From assembly GCA_964434955.1 (NCBI GenBank), contig CAYSXI010000073.1:1-23542 (forward strand): 23,542 nt of DNA, in the 5' to 3' direction. The notes beneath the pieces are model-generated. The model did not search any database, had not been told where the DNA came from, and worked only from the letters and a program-made list of their open reading frames with translations. The position numbers and the translations under genes were made by a program. This document shows positions 1-7,232 of this stretch, piece by piece (within the stretch, counting starts at the first letter, position 1; each line of letters starts with the position of its first letter). This DNA comes from JANQLU01 sp964434955 (GTDB lineage: Bacteria > Planctomycetota > Planctomycetia > Pirellulales > Pirellulaceae).

Positions 1-400
1 GAGATTAAAAATCGTCGAATCGCGAAGTCATTTTTTGCAGGAGCCGCGTGCGTTTGCTCCCTGCCCGGGAACCACTCGCTTGCGCTTCGTGCTTGTAGAT
101 GTGCGTGCGGTCGCTCGCGGTTTGCGCAGGCGCTTTGCGCTTGTGAGCTGCTGCGGCTTTCGAACTCACGGAGCGATATGCTCGCGCCCCTAGTGAATGT
201 GTTAACAAGTCGCGCGTTCTTGCGATTCAAAAGTTCGCACGAAGAATTTTTGGAAACAAATGCGTGATTGTTGAATGACAAATGCGTAGAATGTTTTTGC
301 GCGTGGGGTAACGCGCTTCAAAAAACTTAAAAGGGATCATTCTGAAACGCCCGACGATTGCGGAGGCGAAAGCGCTGCGCGGATCGATGGGCCTGCACGT
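1..400. other. Non-coding leader before the T2SS operon
   Basis: No convincing gene is present. The stretch has one copy of the dispersed intergenic repeat at 73-97, then GC-rich low-complexity sequence (GCG/CGC-rich to about 200), then an AT-richer part up to 400 that probably carries the promoter for gspF. A TAGAAT at 287-292 is -10-like but has no well-spaced -35 box, so I do not call a promoter. The ORFs on either strand here are short and their translations include repeat-derived peptide. Confidence 0.6.
73..97 (+). repeat. Dispersed 25-bp intergenic repeat, copy 1
   Basis: This copy contains the core CTTGCGCTTCGTGCTTGTA preceded by CACTCG, and the GGGAAC that also precedes the copies at 16083 and 16233. 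Seven further copies occur in the window, all in the same orientation and all intergenic. The reverse strand would translate as YKHEAQAS. Confidence 0.9.
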
Positions 401-1609
401 ATGCCTGTTTACTCTTACGTCGTCCACGACGAGGCAAATCGAAAACAGTCAGGAACCATTGCCGGAGACTCGGCGAGACACGCCCGGCAATTGTTGCGGG
501 ATCGCGGTTTGCAGATCGTTGAGGTTGCCGAGCAAAACGTCGCAAAGTCGGGCGAAGGCATCAGGGCACTGATTCCTGGCAAGCGGAACGATTCTCATTT
601 GGCATCCTTTCTCGGCGAGCTGGCGACCATGCTGGCCGTGGGCGTGCCGATGATGGAGTCGCTGGATACACTTTTGTTTCAGTACAAAGGCCGTTTTCGC
701 GACGTGATCCTGCATTTGAAGGATCGAATCGAGTCCGGGAATTCGCTGGCTCAAGCCATGAAAGAACAGCCGGCCGTCTTTGACAAGCTTTGCATCAGCA
801 TGGCCGAAGTCGGTGAAAACGCTGGAAATCTGGATGAAACGCTGAGGCAATTGGCGGATTTCAAACAACGTGCCCTGCTTTTCAAAGACAAAATCCTGAG
901 TGCCTTGCTCTACCCGCTAATCATCCTGACGGTCAGCATCGCGATCGCCATCTTCCTGATGACTTTCGTGATTCCGATGCTTCTAACAAACCTGGTCGAA
1001 GCCGGAAGGCCCCTGCCCTGGCCGACTCGGATTCTGAAATCGGCCAGCGACTTGCTGGTTCAGCATGGCTGGTTGATTGCGATCGCGAGCGTGGTGGTCG
1101 TTGTCATTCTTTTTATGGGACGGAGGACCCGACGTGGCAAACGACTCTGGGACACTTGGTTCTTGAAAATACCATTGCTGGGAAATTTGAACCGCAAGCA
1201 GGAAATCGGTCGGCTCGCGCTGATGATTTCGACTTTGCTAAAAAGCGGAATTGAGTTTGTCAAAACAATCGAGATCGCAAAGGGCACCACGAAAAACGTG
1301 CTCCTGGACGAGGCACTTACCGAGTGCGAACAGCTGGTGACTCGCGGAAAAGATATCGGGCACGCGTTTAAGCAAAACACGTTTTTCCCGCCGATGGTAT
1401 CGCAGATTTTTGCCGTCGGTCAGAAGTCGGGAAGGCTGGACGAAATGTTGAGTGGTCTCGCCGCTGACTACGATCGCCAGGTCGAAAGCGCGACGACACG
1501 ACTGACGGCGACCATCGAACCGGTGCTCATCCTATCGCTTTCGGTTTTCGTTGGATTCATTTTATTTGCAACCATTCTTCCAATTTTGGAGGCTGCTAAT
1601 GCACTTTAA
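401..1609 (+). CDS. gspF: Type II secretion inner-membrane platform protein GspF
   Basis: GspF is the polytopic inner-membrane platform protein that couples the GspE ATPase to pseudopilus assembly. The 402-residue product opens with a typical family N-terminus (MPVYSYVVHDEANRKQSG, then ARQLLRDRGL), which supports the start at 401. Two T2SSF domains lie at about residues 70-190 and 270-395. Hydrophobic segments lie at about 165-195, 225-241 and 374-402. The length is normal for the family. It is the first visible gene of the operon and its stop overlaps the gspG start by 11 bp. Type IV pilus PilC proteins are homologous, but the downstream GspG-K set indicates a T2SS. The Shine-Dalgarno sequence upstream of 401 is weak. 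Confidence 0.95.
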   Translation: MPVYSYVVHDEANRKQSGTIAGDSARHARQLLRDRGLQIVEVAEQNVAKSGEGIRALIPGKRNDSHLASFLGELATMLAVGVPMMESLDTLLFQYKGRFRDVILHLKDRIESGNSLAQAMKEQPAVFDKLCISMAEVGENAGNLDETLRQLADFKQRALLFKDKILSALLYPLIILTVSIAIAIFLMTFVIPMLLTNLVEAGRPLPWPTRILKSASDLLVQHGWLIAIASVVVVVILFMGRRTRRGKRLWDTWFLKIPLLGNLNRKQEIGRLALMISTLLKSGIEFVKTIEIAKGTTKNVLLDEALTECEQLVTRGKDIGHAFKQNTFFPPMVSQIFAVGQKSGRLDEMLSGLAADYDRQVESATTRLTATIEPVLILSLSVFVGFILFATILPILEAANAL

Positions 1610-2048
1610 ATATTCAAGTCAAAACGATCTCGCTAACCGAAAGCGCGCGATGCGGCTTCGGAGCGGTTACACGTTGATGGAATTGATGGTCGTTGTCGGC
1701 ATCATTGGTTTGCTTGCCGCGGCAACGACGGTTGGTGTTCGGCATTTCATGGTTCGCGGAAAACAGAAAACAGCCTTGATGGAAATCAAAGCGATCGAGT
1801 CGGGTCTGGAACTTTACAAGGACGAGAACAAAAGGTATCCGGACGAAGGCGAGTTGAGTTTGCTTGAGGAGAAAAGTGTCGGCACCGGAGAGAAGTACAT
1901 TGATGGCGATACGAAAGATCCCTGGGGCAACGAGTACGACTTTTATTTCGAAGACGACACACTCGTCGTGATCAGTTACGGATCCGATGGCGAGAAAGGC
2001 GGAACGGGCTCGGCTCGTGATATTTCCAATTTGTCGGAGAAGCAGTAA
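1599..2048 (+). CDS. gspG: Major pseudopilin GspG
   Basis: GspG is the major T2SS pseudopilin; it is processed by prepilin peptidase and assembled into the periplasmic pseudopilus. ATG 1599 is chosen because GGAGG sits at 1588-1592 and the gene overlaps the end of gspF; the frame stays open upstream to 1551, but that part lies inside gspF. The 149-residue protein has a basic leader, cleavage site G23/Y24 and glutamate E28 at mature position +5, followed by a hydrophobic helix. The C-terminal part carries the GspG signature DPWGNEY and YGSDGEKGGTG, the calcium-site region of the family. This distinguishes it from a type IV pilin. Confidence 0.95.
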   Translation: MHFKYSSQNDLANRKRAMRLRSGYTLMELMVVVGIIGLLAAATTVGVRHFMVRGKQKTALMEIKAIESGLELYKDENKRYPDEGELSLLEEKSVGTGEKYIDGDTKDPWGNEYDFYFEDDTLVVISYGSDGEKGGTGSARDISNLSEKQ

Positions 2049-2058
2049 CGGACTTGTA

Positions 2059-2625
2059 ATGGTTTTGGTCAGACGGAATTTCGATCGGAGATGCAAGTCG
2101 GCGCGCAACGCAACACCGCGCGTTCGCCGTGACGGATGGACGTTGATTGAATTGATGATGGTCGTGACCCTGATCAGTCTGGTGGCGTTGGCAACGACCT
2201 TCAACTTTGCGGGGCCGCTTAAATCGGCGCGCTACTCCAGTGCTTGCCAGCAGGTTCGGGACTTGGACCATCGAATTCGGCGGGAATGCTTGAAGTCAAA
2301 CCGGGCGGCGGAAATTCAGTTTGACCTGGAAAAGGGATCCTTGAACACGAATGGACCAGAAACAAAGAAGAAATACGAACTGCCGTCTCAAGTCATGATT
2401 CGGGCGATCGTCGACTCGGGGGGCAAGGTTCGCAAAACCGCGACGACGATTCGCTTTGATGGCTACGGCGGATCTCCAACTTATGGTGTTGCGATTGGCA
2501 TGAATGAACGAACTCGGTGGTTCGTCTTTTTGGGGCGAACGGGCGAATGCATTGAATTGGAAAATGAACAGGAAACGAAAGCCTTTTTCAAATCGATCCG
2601 GTCGATTGGGGCTAACGCTGATTGA
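2059..2625 (+). CDS. gspH: Minor pseudopilin, GspH-like
   Basis: This is a minor pseudopilin of the T2SS tip or shaft. The start at 2059 lies 10 bp after the gspG stop; the frame is open further upstream but that is inside gspG. The 188-residue product has a basic leader, processing site G26/W27 with E31 at +5 (GWTLIELMMVV), one hydrophobic helix, then a mostly beta-type domain. Its place after gspG fits GspH, although minor pseudopilins diverge quickly and the letter rests mainly on gene order. Its 3' end overlaps the start of the next pseudopilin gene by 62 bp. Confidence 0.82.
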   Translation: MVLVRRNFDRRCKSARNATPRVRRDGWTLIELMMVVTLISLVALATTFNFAGPLKSARYSSACQQVRDLDHRIRRECLKSNRAAEIQFDLEKGSLNTNGPETKKKYELPSQVMIRAIVDSGGKVRKTATTIRFDGYGGSPTYGVAIGMNERTRWFVFLGRTGECIELENEQETKAFFKSIRSIGANAD

Positions 2626-2965
2626 GGTGATTGCCGCAATCACGATCGCTTCGATGACACTTGGCCTGGTGCTGACGGCCGTTACACGGCACCAACGGCA
2701 AGTCCGCGCTTCGATTGGCCAGAAAAAGTCGGCCCAGCTTCTCGATCAGCAAATGTCACGATGGTTTTCGAATTCGGCCGGTGTTCCATTGAATCGCTCA
2801 GGAACTTTCAATGATGATGCCGACCACGTCTGGTCCACGCGAGACACCGGCAGGTATGCAAGCTGGAACACGCGGATCGTCGAGGTCAGCGTCTATCACC
2901 GCGATGAGCCAAAGTCTTCTAGAGTCAGTATCGAGATCGTCGTTGAAGCGAGGAGGAATCCATGA
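2564..2965 (+). CDS. gspI: Minor pseudopilin, GspI-like
   Basis: This 133-residue minor pseudopilin begins MNRKRKPF, with processing site G16/L17 and E21 at +5 (GLTLIEVIAA), and then a hydrophobic helix. The frame is open up to 2504, but the methionine at 2564 gives a normal short basic leader; a longer start would bury more of the gene inside gspH. GspI proteins are the smallest minor pseudopilins, and this length fits. The stop codon overlaps the gspJ start as ATGA at 2962-2965, which indicates translational coupling. The H/I/J/K assignments depend on order and size. Confidence 0.82.
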   Translation: MNRKRKPFSNRSGRLGLTLIEVIAAITIASMTLGLVLTAVTRHQRQVRASIGQKKSAQLLDQQMSRWFSNSAGVPLNRSGTFNDDADHVWSTRDTGRYASWNTRIVEVSVYHRDEPKSSRVSIEIVVEARRNP

Positions 2966-3615
2966 ATTCTTCGCCACCTTCGCGGTCGACCATATCGCTG
3001 ATAACGAGGCAACCTATCATGAGAAGGCAACCTATCAGGAGTGCGAATAGAAAGCTTCGCAAGTCGGTACGTCGTCGCGGCCTGACCGTGATCGAGTTGA
3101 TGACGGCGCTGACGATTTCAAGCTTGTTGGTGGGTGCCTTATTGGCAGTGACTGCCGGCGTTGCCCGATCGGTTCGTGCTTCGAAGGACGCAAATCCTTA
3201 CGAGGCTTCTGCTTTTGCATTCCAACGGCAATTGCAATCGGAATACGCTGCCAGTCGTGACATTCACCCACAGCGGGAACAATTGCGAATCGAGGGCTAT
3301 TTCAAGACGACTGCTCAAGGCGTGCATCATCGGCCGACGGAGGTCATCTACGAAGTGAAGTTGGTGAACGGTTCGCGTTGTTTGATTCGCCGCGAAATCG
3401 ATTTGTTGGCAGAGGCTTCCGTTCGGGAGGAAGTCGAAATGGTCTGTCGCGATTTCTCGCACTTCGAGTATTACTCGCGCAAGTCCACCAGCAATTCTCC
3501 GCCGCAGTTTGAGTTGGCACTTTTTCGAATCGATTCGTCGAATGCAAAGCGGCGAGAATGGTTCCGGACCGTGTTGGTACGTCACGGAGCGGAGTCAGCG
3601 GGAGGCGCTCAATGA
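2962..3615 (+). CDS. gspJ: Minor pseudopilin, GspJ-like
   Basis: This 217-residue minor pseudopilin has processing site G40/L41 and E45 at +5 (GLTVIELMTAL), followed by a hydrophobic helix and a globular C-terminal region. The ATG at 2962 has AGGAGG at 2951-2956 and overlaps the gspI stop, so it is preferred. It gives an unusually long 40-residue basic leader. A second ATG at 3019, preceded by GAGG, would shorten the leader to about 21 residues and remains possible. The leader contains an imperfect 18-bp tandem duplication at 3006-3041. The stop overlaps the next start as ATGA at 3612-3615. Confidence 0.82.
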   Translation: MNSSPPSRSTISLITRQPIMRRQPIRSANRKLRKSVRRRGLTVIELMTALTISSLLVGALLAVTAGVARSVRASKDANPYEASAFAFQRQLQSEYAASRDIHPQREQLRIEGYFKTTAQGVHHRPTEVIYEVKLVNGSRCLIRREIDLLAEASVREEVEMVCRDFSHFEYYSRKSTSNSPPQFELALFRIDSSNAKRREWFRTVLVRHGAESAGGAQ

Positions 3616-4508
3616 GAACGACGACTCAATACGTGCCGCATCGAAAACGGCGTCGCAAGGGTTATGTGTTATTGATGACCATGCTCGCGATCGCCTTGTC
3701 GAGTCTGGCGCTCGTCGGCTTTGCCAGTTTCAGCTTGAACCATGCGGTGGAAACGCGAATGCTGAAGGGGGAGCTGCAGCAGAAGTGGGGAGCGGCCAGT
3801 ATCGAGCGTGTGGCATTTGCGAATTCCGATCGCCTGTTGAATCGCACGATCGTGGATCGAGAGACCGGCGAACAAACGCACAAGCCACTGCGTTCGCAGA
3901 ATGCCTATTTCCTGCTCGGAGAGTTCGAGTTTGCCGTGTCTTTTGAAGATGAGTCCGCCAAGCTTGACTTGAACCAGGTTTTGAAACTTTCACGAAGTGA
4001 AGCCGCGACGGAATCCATCATTGCCGAGTTTGTCGACTTCGATGGCTTGCCGATTTTCCTTCGCCCTCTGGATGCGGAATTTCAGCGGACCAAGAAGGAA
4101 GACGCGCTTGAAAGCTGGGGGCAGGTTTTCGAATTGTCAGCGGGCAACGCGAATGCGGTTGGGATTCGGCAAGCGACCCGCGAGTTGACTTGCTGGAGTT
4201 CCAAGATGAATTATCGAACCGCTTCCGATGAAACGCTATATGAGTTTTGTTCACTGATCGGTGGACAAACGGCTGCGGGCCAATTGGTATCCGAACGTCA
4301 ACGAGCGCCGGAGTTGCCGCTCGAGACGGTGCTTGAGGAAATCCACGTCTCGAAGCGGGTTCAGGCGTCGCTTCAGTCGGCACTTGTCGAATCAAGCCAT
4401 TCGCAATCGGTTTGGATTCGGGTCGTTGGTGCGGGCACCAAGTCGGACCGGTTCGTTGTACGCGAAAGTATTTCAGGGACCGAACGGTTTGTTTCGTTTC
4501 AATGGTGA
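3612..4508 (+). CDS. gspK: T2SS pseudopilus-tip protein GspK-like
   Basis: GspK is the largest minor pseudopilin and caps the pseudopilus tip with GspI and GspJ. ATG 3612 overlaps the gspJ stop and is preceded by GGGAGG. In the 298-residue product the leader ends at G17/Y18, and mature position +5 is methionine, not glutamate; absence of this glutamate is a recognised GspK trait. The segment DESAKLDLNQ (about residues 115-125) matches the family's 'DE.GK.NLN' element. The length fits GspK. It is read as part of the same operon, with the next gene 12 bp downstream. Confidence 0.85.
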   Translation: MRTTTQYVPHRKRRRKGYVLLMTMLAIALSSLALVGFASFSLNHAVETRMLKGELQQKWGAASIERVAFANSDRLLNRTIVDRETGEQTHKPLRSQNAYFLLGEFEFAVSFEDESAKLDLNQVLKLSRSEAATESIIAEFVDFDGLPIFLRPLDAEFQRTKKEDALESWGQVFELSAGNANAVGIRQATRELTCWSSKMNYRTASDETLYEFCSLIGGQTAAGQLVSERQRAPELPLETVLEEIHVSKRVQASLQSALVESSHSQSVWIRVVGAGTKSDRFVVRESISGTERFVSFQW

Positions 4509-4520
4509 TCGGTGGCAGGC

Positions 4521-5009
4521 ATGAATGAGAGGAATCTAAATCGTTTGATTGTGGCAACGGCCGTTTTACTTGTTGTCGCAATTTGCTTCGCCGGGCCCTT
4601 CGTTTTTGCACCGACGCCTTTTGAACGAAGCCAAAGCGATGATTCGAGAATCGATTCGAGTGCACTGGTGGAAGAAAAGGGCCAAGCGCGATTCGATTCA
4701 ACGCAACTTGCAACGCTGAAGTTTCAGGAGCCGGTCACACTCCCCGCCAAAACCAAACGCAAAGCAACCAAGGTACCGCCACCCGCAATCACCGTCTCGG
4801 ATACCTTTGTCGGATCCCGAACCCAGATGGCGACGGTCGTTTTTTCCGGCAAAAAATACTCAGTTGAGCCGGGTGACACGATTGGCACCTCGAATGCCAC
4901 CGTTCATTCGATCGCGATTAACCGGGTCACAGTGACCTTGGCCAATGGTGAACGCCACACCTACACCGCGCCACTGACATCAACCAATGGCCAGTCTCGC
5001 AACGAGTAA
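4521..5009 (+). CDS. Probable GspC-like inner-membrane clamp protein
   Basis: This 162-residue protein has a short cytoplasmic N-terminus, one membrane helix (about residues 9-28), a charged and proline-containing periplasmic linker, and a C-terminal beta-rich domain: MATVVFSGKKYSVEPGDTI followed by VHSIAINRVTVTLANGERH. This layout resembles the HR domain of GspC (or PilP), which links the inner-membrane platform to the secretin. A GTG at 4512 would add three residues (MAG). The position between gspK and gspL is unusual, because gspC classically opens T2SS operons. Assignment rests on architecture and the HR-like pattern; overall similarity is low. Confidence 0.6.
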   Translation: MNERNLNRLIVATAVLLVVAICFAGPFVFAPTPFERSQSDDSRIDSSALVEEKGQARFDSTQLATLKFQEPVTLPAKTKRKATKVPPPAITVSDTFVGSRTQMATVVFSGKKYSVEPGDTIGTSNATVHSIAINRVTVTLANGERHTYTAPLTSTNGQSRNE

Positions 5010-5022
5010 GGCAACCATCAAC

Positions 5023-6312
5023 ATGTCGACAATCATTCAAATTCACGAACACAGATTGAGGCTTTTTTGTTCCGGGAACTTGGAACGTGAGGTCGAATTA
5101 CCCTCACTCGACGCAACGGAAATCGAGAATTCGTTGACGAGGATTCTTGAAGAGTCGGAGACACTCCGAACTGGTAAGGCGAGTTCGGTCGACGTGCTAC
5201 TTGACCGACATTTTTTCCTTTCCGTCAGTCGTGAACTGCCGCCGCGATTGGAATTGAACCAGCTTGCCTATGAACTTGAGGAGCAAGTTGCCGTTGACGC
5301 GGAAAATATGCTTATTGGATTTCAAACGGGGCGTGGCGAACGACTTGTTTGCATCGCCGATCGCTCAAAACTGAATTGGCTTGATCGGCTTTCGGATTTC
5401 GGGTTGAAACTGGGGCGGTTAATGCCATTTGAAGTGGCGGCCGCCGTTCATGCGGCAAGAAAACACTCGCTGGCGGATGTTGCGATTGCCTGGAAGTGCT
5501 CTGGCCGAATTGACACCTTCGAAATGGACTCGATGCGTAACTTGCGTTCGTGGAACTCCAACTCAACGGATCTTGATTTTGATCTTCAGCGCAAGATTGC
5601 GGGAGCCAAGCAAAGCATGGTTTGGATTAGCGAAGGCGAATCGGCTCCGGACCCGACAGACTTTGTTCAGTCAATTGAATTGTCGATGGAAGAAGCCGCC
5701 CATCGCCACATCGCAAACCAATCACGCACCAACAGTGACTTCAATCTGACTCAACAGCTCATGGGCATTCCGGCTCGCCCGGCCCAAAGGCCGGCGACGA
5801 TGGCGCTAGTCTCCGCCACCGTTGTTTTCGCTTGTCTCGGATTGTTTTTCCAGTTTGCAAGTTGGCAGCATTCGCAGCAGGCGTCAACGTTGAAGTCAGA
5901 AATTGCCACCGAGTTTGATGATGTTTTCCCTGGCAAGGAAAGGCTTCGCCGTCGAAAGGGCGTCGACGAAGCGACAAAGGTTGAACTACGGGGTCTATTG
6001 CAAGTGCGTGAAGCGGCGGATGCACTTGGCAAGCAAAATCGCCAAGTCCACGAAATTTGGAGACGATTTGTGAGTGAATTGCCCAGTCCGAATCAGGGAG
6101 GCAAAGTCTCCTACCGCATTCAGTCGGTTGAGTTGAAACCGGAGAGAGTCGTTTGCCAATTGGAACTTGCGAAAACCAAGGACCCAACTTGGTTCGCAAA
6201 TTCGATGAGAGCCTGGAACGTCAAAAGCCAACCAGTCGGCGGCAACATTTATCGCTTCGAGTTTGAAGTGTCTGACGCGGAAGATTCCAAACTTGATGTT
6301 GCGAAACGATAG
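5023..6312 (+). CDS. gspL: GspL-like inner-membrane assembly protein
   Basis: GspL binds the GspE ATPase in the cytoplasm and GspM in the membrane. The 429-residue product has a cytoplasmic domain of about 250 residues, one membrane helix (about 255-280, MALVSATVVFACLGLFF) and a periplasmic domain of about 150 residues. The segment LAYELEEQVAVDAENM, then VCIADRSKLNWLDRL and LGRLMPFEVAA, follows the GspL pattern of 'LEEQ..D', 'VAVVD...L..W' and 'PD.LALP'. ATG 5023 gives a clean N-terminus; an in-frame ATG at 4987 would overlap the previous gene by 23 bp and cannot be excluded. Type IV pilus PilM/N-like proteins are the alternative. Confidence 0.75.
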   Translation: MSTIIQIHEHRLRLFCSGNLEREVELPSLDATEIENSLTRILEESETLRTGKASSVDVLLDRHFFLSVSRELPPRLELNQLAYELEEQVAVDAENMLIGFQTGRGERLVCIADRSKLNWLDRLSDFGLKLGRLMPFEVAAAVHAARKHSLADVAIAWKCSGRIDTFEMDSMRNLRSWNSNSTDLDFDLQRKIAGAKQSMVWISEGESAPDPTDFVQSIELSMEEAAHRHIANQSRTNSDFNLTQQLMGIPARPAQRPATMALVSATVVFACLGLFFQFASWQHSQQASTLKSEIATEFDDVFPGKERLRRRKGVDEATKVELRGLLQVREAADALGKQNRQVHEIWRRFVSELPSPNQGGKVSYRIQSVELKPERVVCQLELAKTKDPTWFANSMRAWNVKSQPVGGNIYRFEFEVSDAEDSKLDVAKR

Positions 6313-6322
6313 GGGCGAAAAA

Positions 6323-6832
6323 ATGAACCGAGGAATCGCAGTCCTTTTCAGTGGATCGTTGGTATTTTCGCTTTGGAGTTTCCTGCAATTTCAAAACGCG
6401 AGCAATGAACTTGCAGGCGCGAAGGCAAACGCCAGCCAGTCGTTTGACTTATTGGACGAGGCGAAAATTGTGAAAGCGGATGCCTTGAGCGTTTTGTTGA
6501 CCGACGCCGACGACGCGAATTCGATTTTTGCCAAGGAGGGGGGCTGGGAGCTTGTGCCAATCCAAGGCGAGAAGGCAGTTGAAGAAGAATCCGAACTGGA
6601 CTTTGCATATTTTCAGTTCCGGAATCCGGGGGCATCACTTTTCTCCTTGGACCAACTTTTGTCCCATCTTCAACAGGCGGACTCGCCTTGCTTTTCGTTG
6701 GTAGGAGTGAGTTTACAGGGGGGCCGATTTCAATCACGAAATGGGTCGACCACGACTTCGATTGACGCTAGCAACGCCCCCGAAACCTGGGACTGCCAGG
6801 TTGAAGTCCGTTGCTTGGTACCGAGAAAGTAG
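6323..6832 (+). CDS. gspM: GspM-like inner-membrane protein
   Basis: This 169-residue protein starts with a short N-terminus, one membrane helix (about residues 4-22, IAVLFSGSLVFSLWSFLQF) and a predicted coiled or helical stretch, then a compact periplasmic domain. That is the GspM/PilO architecture. AGGGG lies just upstream of ATG 6323, so this start is preferred to the in-frame 6263, which overlaps gspL. Position directly after gspL supports GspM, the GspL partner. Sequence identity to the family cannot be judged by eye. The last 23 codons plus stop were duplicated about 211 bp downstream. Confidence 0.6.
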   Translation: MNRGIAVLFSGSLVFSLWSFLQFQNASNELAGAKANASQSFDLLDEAKIVKADALSVLLTDADDANSIFAKEGGWELVPIQGEKAVEEESELDFAYFQFRNPGASLFSLDQLLSHLQQADSPCFSLVGVSLQGGRFQSRNGSTTTSIDASNAPETWDCQVEVRCLVPRK

Positions 6833-6972
6833 CGATCGTGCTTGCTCGGTCAATCCACTCGCTTGCGCTTCGTGCTTGTATGTTGGTCGCGACCTCGCGC
6901 TGAACTTGTTGGCGTCGTTGGATTTTGAATTCCCGAAGCTTCCTCACGTCCATCAGCGATTCTTGATTTCGG
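6762..6972 (+). repeat. 211-bp tandem duplication, unit 1
   Basis: The unit begins at TTGACGCTAGCAACGCCCC inside the 3' end of gspM and runs through the gspM stop, a copy of the dispersed repeat (6856-6880) and 92 bp of spacer. The next unit starts at 6973. By eye the two units differ at roughly 20 positions plus one 1-bp indel. The gspM-coding half is better conserved than the second half. Confidence 0.9.
6856..6880 (+). repeat. Dispersed 25-bp intergenic repeat, copy 2
   Basis: This is an exact match to the core CTTGCGCTTCGTGCTTGTA with CACTCG in front. It is embedded in unit 1 of the tandem duplication, 23 bp after the gspM stop. Confidence 0.9.
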
Positions 6973-7043
6973 TTGACGCTAGCAACGCCCCCGAGACCTG
7001 GAGCTGCCAGGTTGAAGTCCGCTGCTTGGTACCGAGAAAGTAG
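6972..7043 (+). pseudogene. Duplicated 3' fragment of gspM
   Basis: Twenty-three codons and the TAG stop of gspM are repeated here (VDASNAPETWSC ... RCLVPRK). Compared with the parent copy there are few changes: one E codon and one R codon differ synonymously, I to V at the first residue, and D to S. It has no start codon or ribosome site of its own, so it is read as a duplicated remnant. It is not thought to be a gene. Confidence 0.8.
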
Positions 7044-7182
7044 CGATCGTGCTTGCTCGGTCGATCCACTCGCTTGCGCTTCGTGCTTGTATGTTGGTCG
7101 CGACCTCGCGTTGAATTGGTTGGCATGTTGGATTCTGCATTCCTGAAGCCGTTTCGCGTCCATTAGCGATTCTTGATTTCGG
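6973..7182 (+). repeat. 211-bp tandem duplication, unit 2
   Basis: This is the second unit of the duplication, about 210 bp. It is followed by the first bases of a third start (GATTTCGGTTGACGC at 7175-7189) before the sequence diverges into the upstream region of the TPR lipoprotein gene. Together with unit 1 it fills nearly all of the 400-bp gap between gspM and that gene. Confidence 0.9.
7067..7091 (+). repeat. Dispersed 25-bp intergenic repeat, copy 3
   Basis: This is an exact copy of the repeat core inside unit 2 of the tandem duplication, in the same orientation as all other copies. Its presence here is explained by duplication of copy 2. Confidence 0.9.
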
Positions 7183-7232
7183 TTGACGCACTTTGCGCAT
7201 TTGGGTAATGTCCGCTGCCTTTTTCTGGAAGA

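Noticed and set aside
5..208. 67-codon minus-strand ORF
   Set aside because: It is mostly the translated repeat (YKHEAQAS) and GC-rich low-complexity DNA, with no independent support.
271..292. Promoter TTGAAT / TAGAAT upstream of gspF
   Set aside because: The spacing is only 10 bp, too short for a sigma70-type promoter.
6741..7043. 100-codon plus-strand ORF spanning the duplication
   Set aside because: It starts out of frame inside gspM, and its end only re-reads the duplicated gspM tail.
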